Positions 26,709 to 35,558 of a stretch of 64,000 nt of DNA are shown one piece after another. Both the position numbers and the translations under genes were made by a program. The stretch lies in NCBI RefSeq assembly GCF_022846655.1, contig NZ_AP025667.1:5555001-5619000 (forward strand), given 5' to 3'. Source of the DNA: Streptomyces seoulensis (GTDB lineage Bacteria > Actinomycetota > Actinomycetes > Streptomycetales > Streptomycetaceae). The first letter of the stretch is position 1, and every line of letters begins with the position of its first letter. The notes below the pieces were generated by a model, which was not told the DNA's origin, did no database searches, and was given only the letters and a program-made list of their open reading frames with translations.

Positions 26709-28157
26709 GTGAGTGACACCCCATTCGGATTCGGCCTTCCGCCGGAGGAGCCGGACGACGGCGACGAGGGCAAGAAGAAGGACCAGCAGAGCGGCGGTGG
26801 GCAGGGACCGGACCCGTTCGGTTTCGGTGGTCTGCCGGGAGCCGGCGGCTTTGGCGGCCCCGGCGCCGACAACCCGCTCGCCGCGATGTTCGGCTCCCTG
26901 AACCCGGGCGACCTGGGCGCCGCGTTCCAGCAGCTCGGCCAGATGCTCTCCTACGAGGGCGGCCCGGTGAACTGGGACATGGCCAAGCAGATCGCCCGCC
27001 AGACGGTCGCCCAGGGCACCCAGGACGGTGTCAAGGACGCGAGTGTCGGCCCCTCCGAGCGCTCCGCGGTCCAGGAGGCCGTGCGCCTGGCCGACCTGTG
27101 GCTGGACGACGCGACCTCGCTGCCCTCCGGTGCGAACACGGCCGTGGCCTGGTCGCGCGCGGAGTGGGTCGAGGCCACACTCCCGGCCTGGAAGGAACTG
27201 GTCGACCCGGTCGCCGAGCGGGTCGGCGCGGCCATGGGCGATGTCCTGCCGGAGGAGATGCAGGCCATGGCGGGCCCGCTGATCGGCATGATGCGCTCGA
27301 TGGGCGGCGCCATGTTCGGCACCCAGATCGGGCAGGCGGTCGGCGTGCTCGCGGGCGAGGTCGTCGGTTCGAGCGACATCGGCCTGCCGCTGGGCCCGGC
27401 GGGCAAGGCGGCGCTCCTCCCGGTCAACATGGAGGCGTTCGGCAAGGACCTGGGCGTCGCCATGGACGAGGTGCGGCTGTACCTCGCCCTGCGTGAGGCG
27501 GCCCACCAGCGGCTGTTCGCACACGTCCCGTGGCTGCGCTCGCACCTGTTCGGCGCGGTCGAGGGGTACGCGCGCGGCATCAAGGTCGACACCGCCAAGC
27601 TGGAGGACGTGGTCGGCCAGTTCGACCCGCAGAACCCCGAGCAGCTTCAGGACGCGCTGCAGCAGGGCATGTTCCAGCCCGAGGACACGCCCGAGCAGAA
27701 GGCTGCCCTGGCCCGGCTGGAGACGGCGCTCGCGCTGGTCGAGGGCTGGGTGGACGCGGTGGTCCACGCGGCCGCGAAGCCTCGACTGACCTCCGCCGAC
27801 GCGCTGCGCGAGACGCTGCGCCGCCGTCGCGCGAGCGGCGGTCCGGCGGAGCAGACGTTCGCCACGCTGATCGGTCTGGAGCTGCGCCCGCGCCGCCTGC
27901 GCGACGCCTCCCGTCTGTGGGCCTCGCTCACGGACGCGCGCGGGGTCGACGGCCGGGACGCGCTGTGGCACCACCCGGACATGCTGCCGACGGCCACCGA
28001 CCTGGACGACCCGGACGGCTTCGTCCACCGCGAGCAGATGGACTTCTCCGAGCTGGACAAGATGCTCGGCGAGGCGGCGGGCGGCGCGCAGAAGCCCGAC
28101 CTGAAGAAGGACGAGGGCGACGGCAAGGGCGAGAGCAAGGGCGACGAGACCGAGTGA
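26709..28157 (+). CDS. Zinc-dependent metalloprotease-like protein (DUF2342)
   Basis: The 482-residue protein belongs to the actinobacterial DUF2342/TIGR03624 family, annotated as zinc metalloprotease-like. It has a Gly/Pro/Asp-rich N-terminus with the repeated phrase FGFG and GPDPFGFGGLPGAGG. A long helical middle follows (MAKQIARQTVAQGTQDG; ALLPVNMEAFGKDLGVAMDEVRLYLALREAAHQRLF) in which EAAH is the putative metal motif. A strongly acidic Lys-rich tail ends the protein. The GTG at 26709 follows GAGGAA and gives VSDTPFGFGLPPEE, as in relatives. The Nudix gene overlaps its stop by four bases. Confidence 0.85.
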   Translation: MSDTPFGFGLPPEEPDDGDEGKKKDQQSGGGQGPDPFGFGGLPGAGGFGGPGADNPLAAMFGSLNPGDLGAAFQQLGQMLSYEGGPVNWDMAKQIARQTVAQGTQDGVKDASVGPSERSAVQEAVRLADLWLDDATSLPSGANTAVAWSRAEWVEATLPAWKELVDPVAERVGAAMGDVLPEEMQAMAGPLIGMMRSMGGAMFGTQIGQAVGVLAGEVVGSSDIGLPLGPAGKAALLPVNMEAFGKDLGVAMDEVRLYLALREAAHQRLFAHVPWLRSHLFGAVEGYARGIKVDTAKLEDVVGQFDPQNPEQLQDALQQGMFQPEDTPEQKAALARLETALALVEGWVDAVVHAAAKPRLTSADALRETLRRRRASGGPAEQTFATLIGLELRPRRLRDASRLWASLTDARGVDGRDALWHHPDMLPTATDLDDPDGFVHREQMDFSELDKMLGEAAGGAQKPDLKKDEGDGKGESKGDETE

Positions 28158-28675
28158 GCCTGTACGACGACGCGGTCCTCGTGCTCAAGGGCTACGAGGA
28201 CCAGCCCGAGCTGCGTGACGCCTACCTCGCCCACCTGGCCGCGCATCCGGACGGCATGTGGAAGTCCTGCCACGCGGGGCATCTGACTGCCAGCGCCCTG
28301 GTCATCGACCCGGAGCACGGCCGTGTGCTGCTCACCCTGCACAGGAAGCTGCGGATGTGGCTCCAGATGGGCGGCCACTGCGAGCCTGGCGACACCTCCG
28401 TGGCGGCCGCGGCCCTGCGCGAGGCGACGGAGGAGTCCGGCATCGCCGGCCTGACGCTGCTGCCCGGGGGCCCGGTCCGCCTGGACCGGCACCCGATCCC
28501 GGCACCGTGCCACTGGCACCACGACGTGCAGTACGCGGTCCTGGCCCCACGCGGCGCCGAGCACGCGATCAGCGACGAGTCGCTGGACCTGCGCTGGTTC
28601 GGCTACGACGAGGTCGCCGACGTGGCGGACGACTCGGTCGTCCGCCTGCTGGAGGCCACGCGCGCCCGGCTCTGA
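28154..28675 (+). CDS. Nudix hydrolase
   Basis: The 173-residue enzyme has a complete Nudix box from GGHCEPGDTSVAAAALREAT to EESGI (Gx5Ex7REUxEExGU). The family hydrolyses nucleoside diphosphates linked to another group; the substrate cannot be read from the sequence. The GTG at 28154 overlaps the stop of the metalloprotease gene (GTGA), so translation is coupled. A hairpin terminator follows. Confidence 0.92.
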   Translation: MSLYDDAVLVLKGYEDQPELRDAYLAHLAAHPDGMWKSCHAGHLTASALVIDPEHGRVLLTLHRKLRMWLQMGGHCEPGDTSVAAAALREATEESGIAGLTLLPGGPVRLDRHPIPAPCHWHHDVQYAVLAPRGAEHAISDESLDLRWFGYDEVADVADDSVVRLLEATRARL

Positions 28676-28696
28676 ACCCGGCCGGCCGTGAACGGA

Positions 28697-28728
28697 TGAG
28701 GGGCGCCCGCCGATGCGGGCGCCCCTCA
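28697..28728. terminator. Bidirectional hairpin between Nudix gene and AIM24 operon
   Basis: A perfect 14-base-pair stem (28697-28710 with 28715-28728) with a CGAT tetraloop lies between convergent genes. The flank CGTTCGTTCGG is not a true T-run. Confidence 0.85.
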
Positions 28729-28760
28729 CGTTCGTTCGGCCGTCTTAGGCGCTGACGCGG

Positions 28761-29516
28761 TCAGCTCCAGACGTTGCCCTGGTTCTGCCCACGCGCGCCC
28801 TGCTGGCCCATGCCGAACTGGGCCGCGACACCGCCGCCGATCTGCGCGTGCTGCGGCGGCAGCAGCTCGCTGGGCTGCACCAGGGCGAAGCCGGAGCCCA
28901 TGAAGCTCAGCTCCCAGCCCTCACCGGTGTTGCCGCGCCGCCGCCAGATCCCGGAGGAGTGGGTCTGGGCCTGCATCTGCACCCGCAGCGAGGTGGACCA
29001 GGCGACGATGGCGTCCGCGTCGCAGTTGACGTACCGGTCCGGTGTGACCTGCATCAGCAGGGGCGCGCCGGAGGTCATCAGGGCGACCTTGCCGCGTCCG
29101 GTGATGTTGAGCTGGTACTTCCCGGAGCCGGAGATGCCGTAGAGGCTGTCCACGGCGATGACCTCGTGGTGCAGCGTGGAGTCCATGGCGAGGACGTAGG
29201 AGCTGTCGACCGTCAGGCCGTCCTGCTCGACGTCCAGGAGGTGGACGTGCTGGGCGAGGTTGGCGAGGTAGACGGTGCCCTGGCCGTGGCAGCGCATCAG
29301 GTCCAGGCCCTCGCCGGTGTGGGCCCGCGCCCGGCGCTGGCCCTGGCCCCGGTGCTCGGCGTCGAACTCGACCATGCCCTGGTAGGCGACCATGGTGCCC
29401 TTGCGGGCGAGCAGGTCGTCGTGGCCCTCCAGGGTGACGCGGAGCATCTGCGCGTTCTGCAGGCTCCAGCGCTCCTGGGTCTGGATGTCGTTGTGCGCGA
29501 AAAGCGGGCTCTGCAT
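28761..29516 (-). CDS. AIM24-family protein (third gene of operon)
   Basis: The 251-residue protein is an AIM24/TIGR00266 beta-sandwich protein. Typical segments are DDLLARKGTMVAYQGMVEF, LMRCHGQGTVYLANLAQHVHLL and LTVDSSYVLAMDSTLHHEV. The C-terminus ends in the Gln-rich QLGMGQQGARGQNQGNVWS. Bacterial members have no settled function; the mitochondrial namesake supports inner-membrane organisation. It lies 16 bases after the second AIM24 gene. Start ATG 29516. Confidence 0.87.
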   Translation of the reverse strand: MQSPLFAHNDIQTQERWSLQNAQMLRVTLEGHDDLLARKGTMVAYQGMVEFDAEHRGQGQRRARAHTGEGLDLMRCHGQGTVYLANLAQHVHLLDVEQDGLTVDSSYVLAMDSTLHHEVIAVDSLYGISGSGKYQLNITGRGKVALMTSGAPLLMQVTPDRYVNCDADAIVAWSTSLRVQMQAQTHSSGIWRRRGNTGEGWELSFMGSGFALVQPSELLPPQHAQIGGGVAAQFGMGQQGARGQNQGNVWS

Positions 29517-29532
29517 GGTGTCTTGCTCCCCC

Positions 29533-30213
29533 TCAGCCCCGGAACCGGAGGCGGTCGGTGCTGTCCTCGCTGGGCTGGACGACGACGATGCCCTGTCCGG
29601 AGAAGGCCATCTGGTACGCCTCGCCGCTGCCCCGGCCGATCAGTGACTGCGCCTTGAAGCTGCGCTTGCCCTTCACCTTGAGGTTCGGGGACCACGCCAC
29701 CAGAGCGTCCGGGTCGACGTAGGTCTCGTCCTCGCCGCCGCCGCAGTCCACGACGATCGGGGTGCCGCGCGAGGTCAGCGCGACCCAGCCCTGCCCGGAG
29801 ATCCGGGTGTTCCACAGGCCCTGCCCGGCGAACTTGGCGAGCCCCTTGACCCGCTCCACGCCCCAGGTGAGGCCGGCGTCGAAGGCGAGCAGGTTGGTGG
29901 CGTTGACGGAGATGCCGTCGCCGGCGAGGTTGATCACCACCACGTCGGCGCCGTAGTCGGCGAGGTAGAGCAGTCCGTCGCCGGAGCACTTCATCAGCGG
30001 GGCGCCCTCGCCGGTCATCCAGTCGCGGGCGATCTGGCGCACGGCGGGCGGGTTGGGCTCGTACTGGATGAAGCCCTCGTAGGCGACCATCGAGCCCACG
30101 CGCGCGAGGAGGTCGTTGCCGGTCTGCATGGCGACCTTCAGCATGTGGCTGCCGTGGTTCTCCATGCGGGCGGTGACGGGTGCGGGGGCGAAGCCCGCGA
30201 GCGGCTGGTTCAT
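29533..30213 (-). CDS. AIM24-family protein (second gene of operon)
   Basis: The 226-residue paralogue starts MNQPLAGFAPAPVTARMENH at 30213 and carries the same fold markers: NDLLARVGSMVAYEGFIQY, LMKCSGDGLLYLADYGADV and ISVNATNLLAFDAGL. It is 11 bases downstream of the TerD-AIM24 gene, so all three form one operon. It lacks the Gln-rich tail of its neighbour and the TerD domain of the first gene. Confidence 0.87.
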   Translation of the reverse strand: MNQPLAGFAPAPVTARMENHGSHMLKVAMQTGNDLLARVGSMVAYEGFIQYEPNPPAVRQIARDWMTGEGAPLMKCSGDGLLYLADYGADVVVINLAGDGISVNATNLLAFDAGLTWGVERVKGLAKFAGQGLWNTRISGQGWVALTSRGTPIVVDCGGGEDETYVDPDALVAWSPNLKVKGKRSFKAQSLIGRGSGEAYQMAFSGQGIVVVQPSEDSTDRLRFRG

Positions 30214-30224
30214 GACGGGCTCCC

Positions 30225-31823
30225 TCAGACCTCGTACGGCTGGACGACGATGAAGTTGCCGGGGGCGCCCCGGAACTGGAGGTTCACGCTCTCTCCCGTG
30301 TCGCCCGCGTAGGCGTTGCGGCGCATCCGGACCTGGCTGGAGACGATCACCTGCGAGGCGGCCGACCAGGCGACGACCGCGTGGCAGTCGGCGAAGGTCG
30401 TGGGGGTCACGGGCAGCACGACGGGCGTGCCGTGGGTCTTGACGACGAGCGTGCCGGTGCCCTGGAACTGCATGGTGAACAGCGCGCCGCCGGGGATGCC
30501 GTGGCCCTCGATACGGCGGACCTCGTACTGGAGGCTCTCGTCGAAGGCGAGGACGTTCTCGGCGGAGACGCAGATCGCGTCGCCTTGGAGCTCGATCGGG
30601 TGGAGGTGGGTGGATTCGTCGGCGAGGAAGACCTGGCCCTGGCCGGTGCAGCGCATCAACTGCATCTCCTGGCCGGTGGCGTTGCCCGCGAGCCGTCCGG
30701 CGAATCCGGCGCCCTTGTAGTTGAAGTCGACCTTGCCCTGGTAGAGCACCATGCTGCCCTGACGGGCCAGCACCGGCTGGCCGCCGGCGCCGAGGTCGAC
30801 GCGGATCAGCTTCTGGTTCTGCTGGGTCCAGCGCTGCCCCGTGGGCGCCTCCTTGAACTTCTGGAGCGCGGCACCCACTCCGGCCGCTCCCTGGGGCGCG
30901 CCCTGGGGGACGCCGTAGGAGGCGGTGGCCTGGCCGGGGACCTGGGCGTGGCCCGACGGCATGGGGGCGGCGGGCGGGCCGCCGTGGGAGGGCGGGGTGC
31001 CGTAGCCGGGCGGCATCGGCGCTGCCGGGGGCTGGCCGGGGGCCTGGCCGTAGCCCGGCGGCAGGGGTGCGCTCGGCGGGGCGGCGGGTGCCGGGGCCGG
31101 CGGCGGGACGGTGCCGGCGGCCGGGGTCAGGGGTTCGACCAGGGTGGGCGCCGCGTGCACGTCGGGCCGGGGCGCCGCGGGCGGGGTGAACGCCTGGGGC
31201 GCGGAGGGCGTGGCCGGTCCGGAGGGCACGGCGAAGGCGGGCGGGGCGAAACCGGGGGCGGCGGGCTCCGGCTGGGCCGGCGCGGGCGCCTCCTCCTCGG
31301 CCACCTCTCCGCCGAAGTTCCTCAGCAGCGCCTCGAGACCGCCGTCGAAGCCCTGTCCGACCGCGGCGAAGCGCCACACGTCCTTGAGATAGAGGTCGCC
31401 GAGCATGACGGCCCGCTCGGTGGTGAACTCGGCGCCGGTGAAGGCGTACCGCGCCACCTCCTCGCCACCCGCGACGATACGCAGATAGCCGGGTGCGATC
31501 TTGGACATCTGCCCGTCACCGTCGATGGTCGCGGTGAACGACAGCTTGTGGATCTGCGGCGGGATCCGGTCCAGCGTGACCCGGAACGACTCGGTGTCGC
31601 CGGCCTGCGCGCCCAGCAACTGGATGGATTCCTCGGGGGACTTCGGCTGGTTGAAGAAGACGAAGTACCGGTCGTCGGAGAGGCGTTCGTCGGCGTCGAG
31701 GCCGAAGCAACTGATGTCGAAGCTCAGTCCGGGGGCGGAGATCTGCACGCCCACGTACAGATCCGTACCCGCGGTGAGGTCACTGATCCGGGCCTTGTGG
31801 CCGCGTTGGAATTCCCTGGACAT
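30225..31823 (-). CDS. TerD domain-AIM24 fusion protein (first gene of operon)
   Basis: The 532-residue protein joins two domains. Residues 1-175 are a TerD/stress-protein fold, known for calcium binding and tellurite or stress response (DLYVGVQISAPGLSFDISCFGLDADERLSDDRYFVFFNQ; FTTERAVMLGDLYLKDVWRF). Residues 180-320 are a Pro/Ala linker with repeated PPGYG units. Residues 325-532 are an AIM24 domain (QPVLARQGSMVLYQGKVDF; ICVSAENVLAFDESLQYEV). It starts at the ATG 31823. The order suggests that an AIM24 complex is tied to TerD-type signalling; function is inferred only. Confidence 0.88.
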   Translation of the reverse strand: MSREFQRGHKARISDLTAGTDLYVGVQISAPGLSFDISCFGLDADERLSDDRYFVFFNQPKSPEESIQLLGAQAGDTESFRVTLDRIPPQIHKLSFTATIDGDGQMSKIAPGYLRIVAGGEEVARYAFTGAEFTTERAVMLGDLYLKDVWRFAAVGQGFDGGLEALLRNFGGEVAEEEAPAPAQPEPAAPGFAPPAFAVPSGPATPSAPQAFTPPAAPRPDVHAAPTLVEPLTPAAGTVPPPAPAPAAPPSAPLPPGYGQAPGQPPAAPMPPGYGTPPSHGGPPAAPMPSGHAQVPGQATASYGVPQGAPQGAAGVGAALQKFKEAPTGQRWTQQNQKLIRVDLGAGGQPVLARQGSMVLYQGKVDFNYKGAGFAGRLAGNATGQEMQLMRCTGQGQVFLADESTHLHPIELQGDAICVSAENVLAFDESLQYEVRRIEGHGIPGGALFTMQFQGTGTLVVKTHGTPVVLPVTPTTFADCHAVVAWSAASQVIVSSQVRMRRNAYAGDTGESVNLQFRGAPGNFIVVQPYEV

Positions 31824-31934
31824 GCGTTACGTCCGTCCCCCGTCCCGAAAGCAGTTGCGTCGCGTCAGGCTAACCGCAAATACCGACATCGGTCTCAGCC
31901 GGTACACACCCGGTACAGAACCGCGTCCCGGCTC

Positions 31935-32501
31935 TCACACCTCCTCGTCGTCCGTGTCCTCGGGCAGCCGTGCGGCGGCGGCCACGCCCTCCAGATAGCC
32001 GCGGGCCCGCTCGGTGCGCGGGTACGACTCCAACAGCCGCCAGAAATCCGGGCCGTGACCGGGCACCAGCAGATGGGCCAGCTCGTGGCAGAGCACGTAG
32101 TCGACGACGTACTCGGGCATCACCCGCAGCCGGTGCGAGAGCCGGATCGTGCCCTCCGCCGGGGTGCACGATCCCCAGCGGGTGTTCTGGTTGGTCACCC
32201 AGCGCACCGAGCCGGGCTTGGCCCGGCCCTCGAAGTACCGCTGCGACAGCCGCTCGGCGCGCTCGGTCAGCGCGGCGTCACCGCCGGGCGCGGTCCGCCT
32301 GGCCTCCTTGGCGGCGAGCCGGTCGAGCATGGCGGTGACCCACCGCTGTTCCTCCGCCTTCGACATGCGGGCGGGGATCAGCACGATGGTGCGGTCGCCC
32401 TCGCGGTACGCGGAGACGGTCCGGCGGCGCCGGTCGCTGCGCCGGACCTCGACGGGGCCGTGTGCGGTGGGCTGCTGCTGTTCGGTGGGTTCGATGGGCA
32501 C
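31935..32501 (-). CDS. YgjP-like (M48-type) metallopeptidase
   Basis: The 188-residue protein has the zinc motif HELAH in YVLCHELAHLLVPGHGPDFW. The second part GHGPDFW is diagnostic of the YgjP/WLM (DUF45) group, with NTRWGSCTPAEGTIRLSHRL upstream. A basic N-terminal stretch (RRSDRRRRTVSAY) precedes it. Members are small cytoplasmic proteins often linked to DNA or restriction loci, but the substrate is not established. It diverges from the RRE/ThiF-like gene with 239 bases between. Confidence 0.87.
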   Translation of the reverse strand: MPIEPTEQQQPTAHGPVEVRRSDRRRRTVSAYREGDRTIVLIPARMSKAEEQRWVTAMLDRLAAKEARRTAPGGDAALTERAERLSQRYFEGRAKPGSVRWVTNQNTRWGSCTPAEGTIRLSHRLRVMPEYVVDYVLCHELAHLLVPGHGPDFWRLLESYPRTERARGYLEGVAAAARLPEDTDDEEV

Positions 32502-32740
32502 GTTCCGAAAGTACCCGTCCGCGCCGACAACGGGCCGGACCTGTGGACGGCCGAATCCACCGGCAGACAGGTGGTACGACGATCAGCCCGTGCCTGTGGA
32601 CAACTCTCGGCACGTTCTCCGGAACCCGGCCATGCTGGCTGTCGTCGGAGCGAGCGGGACCGGCTCGGCCGACGTACGGAAGGAAGGACGACGCACGCCC
32701 GGCCGGGATGTGCGCGAGACCTGGGAGACGGGGGCCCGTC

Positions 32741-34000
32741 ATGCATCCGATGGTGAAACCGGCGCTGCGGCGCGGCTGGCGCGATCTCGGCACCGTGCAG
32801 TTCGGCATGACTCCGGCGCACGCGATCACTCTTGGCCCGGTGGACCTGGCCACGGCCTCCTTCCTGGAACTGCTCGACGGCACCCGCGATGTGCCGCTGC
32901 TGCGGGAGGAGGCCCGGCGGATGGATCTTCCTGACGGTCATGCCGAGCGGCTGGTGCGGCGGTTGGGCCGGGCGGGGCTGCTCGACGACACACGGGACTG
33001 CTCCCCGGCCGCGACCGCGCTGCGGGAGAGAGGGGAGGCGCTGGAGCGGCTGCGCCCGGATCTCGCCTCGCTGTCGCTGACCACGGCGGAGCCGGGCGGC
33101 GCGCTCACCCGCCTCGCCGCCCGGCGTGCCCTGCGGGTGCGGGTCCTGGGCGCGGGCCGGGTGGGTTCCGTACTGGCGGCGCTGCTGTCCGGGGCGGGGG
33201 TCGGGGAGGTCGATGTGCGCGACGTGGGCCGGGTGCAGCCGTGGGACGTGGCGCCGGGCGGGCTGCCGGCCGAGGCGGTGGGCGAGCGGCGGGACGAGGC
33301 GGCGCGGGCTGCCGTGCGCCGGGCGGCCCCGGAGCGGCCGCCGCGCCGGACCCGTGGTGGCCGGCTTTCCGCTCCCGGGCCGGACGAACCGGGACTCTCG
33401 CTGGTGGTCCTCGCTCCGCGCGACGATGTCGCGGTGCACGCGCCGGACCCCTTCCTCGCCGAGCCGCTCATGATCTCCGGGACCCCGCATCTCCACGCGG
33501 GTGTGGTGGAGGGCACGGGTGTCGTCGGGCCGCTGGTGCTGCCCGGCCGGACGGGGTGCGCGGGCTGTCTCCAGCAGCACCGCACCGACGAGGACCCGGC
33601 GTGGCCCCGGCTGATCACCCAGTGGCGCTCGGGCAGGGCGCGCCGGGTGGGCGCCTGCGATCTGACCCTGGCCACGGCGGTCGCGGGACTCGCCGCCGCC
33701 CACGCCCTGAGCTTCCTCGACGGGGCCGAACCGGCCGCCACCGGCACCCGCTGGGAGGCGTCCCTACCCGCTCTGACCTGGGACCCTCGCCCTGTCGCCC
33801 CGCATCCGGCATGCGGTTGCGGGGCGAAGGAGAGGAGGAGAGGGAGCACCCCGGCGGGGACCGGGGAGGAAGCCGTGGGGGAGCACTCCTCAACGCGAGG
33901 GCTGCCGCGCGCGACAATGGCGGTGCAACGGCCGTCGGCCGAGCGGCGACGCGAGACCGGCGCGGCGCGGCCGACAGGGACTTGGAGGGCGCATGTCTGA
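32741..34000 (+). CDS. RRE-like/ThiF-like (E1-type) protein, orphan
   Basis: The 419-residue protein starts MHPMVKPALRRGWRDLG. The first 90 residues resemble a PqqD/RRE winged helix (VDLATASFLELLDGTRDVPLL). From about 125 an E1/ThiF-like Rossmann fold follows (VRVLGAGRVGSVLAALLSGAG). It has CAGCLQQH and a final CGCG, possible zinc sites. This build matches leader-peptide-binding cyclodehydratase-partner proteins of azole-peptide (TOMM) systems, but no YcaO protein or precursor peptide is recognised here. The last 50 residues look disordered. Its stop lies inside the ABC1 gene (eight-base overlap). Confidence 0.75.
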   Translation: MHPMVKPALRRGWRDLGTVQFGMTPAHAITLGPVDLATASFLELLDGTRDVPLLREEARRMDLPDGHAERLVRRLGRAGLLDDTRDCSPAATALRERGEALERLRPDLASLSLTTAEPGGALTRLAARRALRVRVLGAGRVGSVLAALLSGAGVGEVDVRDVGRVQPWDVAPGGLPAEAVGERRDEAARAAVRRAAPERPPRRTRGGRLSAPGPDEPGLSLVVLAPRDDVAVHAPDPFLAEPLMISGTPHLHAGVVEGTGVVGPLVLPGRTGCAGCLQQHRTDEDPAWPRLITQWRSGRARRVGACDLTLATAVAGLAAAHALSFLDGAEPAATGTRWEASLPALTWDPRPVAPHPACGCGAKERRRGSTPAGTGEEAVGEHSSTRGLPRATMAVQRPSAERRRETGAARPTGTWRAHV

Positions 34001-35423
34001 TCTTCCCCGGAAGGCGGTCACCCGGACCGCGAAGCTCGCCGCGCTCCCGCTCGGCTTCGCCGGCCGGGCCACCTGGGGGCTGGGCAAGCGGATCGTGGGT
34101 GAGTCGGCGGAACTCGTCGGCCGGGAGCTTCAGCAGCGGACGGCCGAGCAGCTCTTCAAGGTCCTCGGCGAGCTGAAGGGGGGTGCGATGAAGTTCGGGC
34201 AGGCGCTGTCCGTCTTCGAGTCCGCGCTGCCCGAGGAGGTCGCCGGGCCCTACCGCGCCGCGCTGACCAAGCTCCAGGAAGCGGCGCCGCCGATGCCGAC
34301 CCGCACGGTGCACGCCGTGCTGGAGGAGCGGATGGGCGAGGACTGGCGGGAGCTGTTCCTGGAATTCGAGGACAAGCCCTCGGCGGCGGCCTCCATCGGG
34401 CAGGTGCACCGGGGGGTCTGGCACGACGGCCGGGAGGTGGCGGTCAAGGTCCAGTATCCGGGCGCCGGTGAGGCACTGGTGTCGGACCTGAACCAACTGA
34501 GCCGCTTCGTCAGGCTGTTGGGGCCGCTCATCCCCGGCATGGACATCAAGCCGCTGATCGCGGAGCTGAAGGACCGCGTCTCCGAGGAGCTGGACTACGA
34601 GCTGGAGGCGCAGGCGCAGGCCGCGCACGCGGCGGAGTTCGCGGACGATCCTGACGTGCTGGTCCCCGCGGTGGTGCACCAGTGCGACCAGGTGCTGGTG
34701 ACCGAGTGGATCGACGGCATCCCGCTGTCCGAGATCATCTCCGGCGGCACCGAGGAGCAGCGCGACCGGGCCGGGCAGTTGCTGGCGCGCTTCCTCTTCT
34801 CCGGCCCGGCCCGCACCGGTCTGCTGCACGCCGATCCGCATCCGGGCAACTTCCGGCTGCTGCCGGTGGGGCCGGACGAGGCGGGTGAGGCCGGCGAGGC
34901 GGACCGCTGGCGTCTGGGCGTACTGGACTTCGGCACGGTCGACCGGCTCCCCGGCGGGCTGCCCTCGACGATCGGGGTGGCGCTGCGGATGACGCTGGAG
35001 GGCGACGCCGAGCCGGTCTACGAGATGCTGTGCGAGGAAGGGTTCATCAAGGAGTCCATGGACCTGGACCCCGACGGCGTCCTCGACTATCTGCTGCCGA
35101 TCATCGAGCCCGCCCGGGTGGACACCTTCACCTTCACCCGGTCCTGGATGCGCGGTCAGGCGGCCCGGGTCGCCGACCCCCGCTCCCCCGCGTACCAGCT
35201 CGGCAAGCAGCTCAATCTGCCGCCGTCGTATCTGCTGATCCACCGGGTGACGCTGAGCACCATCGGGGTGCTGTGCCAGTTGGGCGCGACGGTCCGGCTC
35301 CGGGAGGAGCTGGAGGAGTGGCTGCCGGGGTTCGGTCCGGAGGCGGAGCTGACGGAGACGGACGAGGAGGCACCCGAGTCCGACGAGGAGGAGCTGCCGG
35401 AGGCGCCCGCCGCCGAGGCGTGA
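33993..35423 (+). CDS. ABC1/UbiB-family atypical kinase
   Basis: The 476-residue protein has the ABC1/ADCK signature: KFGQALSVFESALPEE (the KxGQ motif), AAASIGQVHRGVW (Ala-rich nucleotide loop), VAVKVQYPGAGE with the catalytic Lys, LLHADPHPGNFRLLP and LGVLDFGTVDRLP (DFG). All core residues are present, so ATP binding or ATPase activity is likely. Family members support quinone biosynthesis or lipid homeostasis. The C-terminus is strongly acidic. The start ATG overlaps the RRE/ThiF-like stop by eight bases, so the two are translationally linked. Confidence 0.92.
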   Translation: MSDLPRKAVTRTAKLAALPLGFAGRATWGLGKRIVGESAELVGRELQQRTAEQLFKVLGELKGGAMKFGQALSVFESALPEEVAGPYRAALTKLQEAAPPMPTRTVHAVLEERMGEDWRELFLEFEDKPSAAASIGQVHRGVWHDGREVAVKVQYPGAGEALVSDLNQLSRFVRLLGPLIPGMDIKPLIAELKDRVSEELDYELEAQAQAAHAAEFADDPDVLVPAVVHQCDQVLVTEWIDGIPLSEIISGGTEEQRDRAGQLLARFLFSGPARTGLLHADPHPGNFRLLPVGPDEAGEAGEADRWRLGVLDFGTVDRLPGGLPSTIGVALRMTLEGDAEPVYEMLCEEGFIKESMDLDPDGVLDYLLPIIEPARVDTFTFTRSWMRGQAARVADPRSPAYQLGKQLNLPPSYLLIHRVTLSTIGVLCQLGATVRLREELEEWLPGFGPEAELTETDEEAPESDEEELPEAPAAEA

Positions 35424-35445
35424 GTCCGGGGCCGTCGCGGACATG

Positions 35446-35485
35446 CCTCGGGGGCCGGTCCGTTCGGCCGGACCGGCCCCCGAGG
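35446..35485. terminator. Long hairpin between ABC1 gene and the wblC operon
   Basis: A perfect 17-base-pair stem (35446-35462 with 35469-35485) with a six-base loop lies 22 bases after the ABC1 stop and between convergent transcription units. Confidence 0.85.
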
Positions 35486-35558
35486 GGAAGACTTCGCCTC
35501 CCAGGGCGGGAGGCCACCGCTTCGGGTGGGTGCGCTCAGCGCGCTTCGAGGGCGGCGC

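Noticed and set aside
32741..35423. A complete azole-peptide (TOMM) biosynthetic cluster around the ThiF-like gene
   Set aside because: No YcaO, dehydrogenase, protease or candidate precursor peptide was found within several kilobases; only the orphan protein can be supported.
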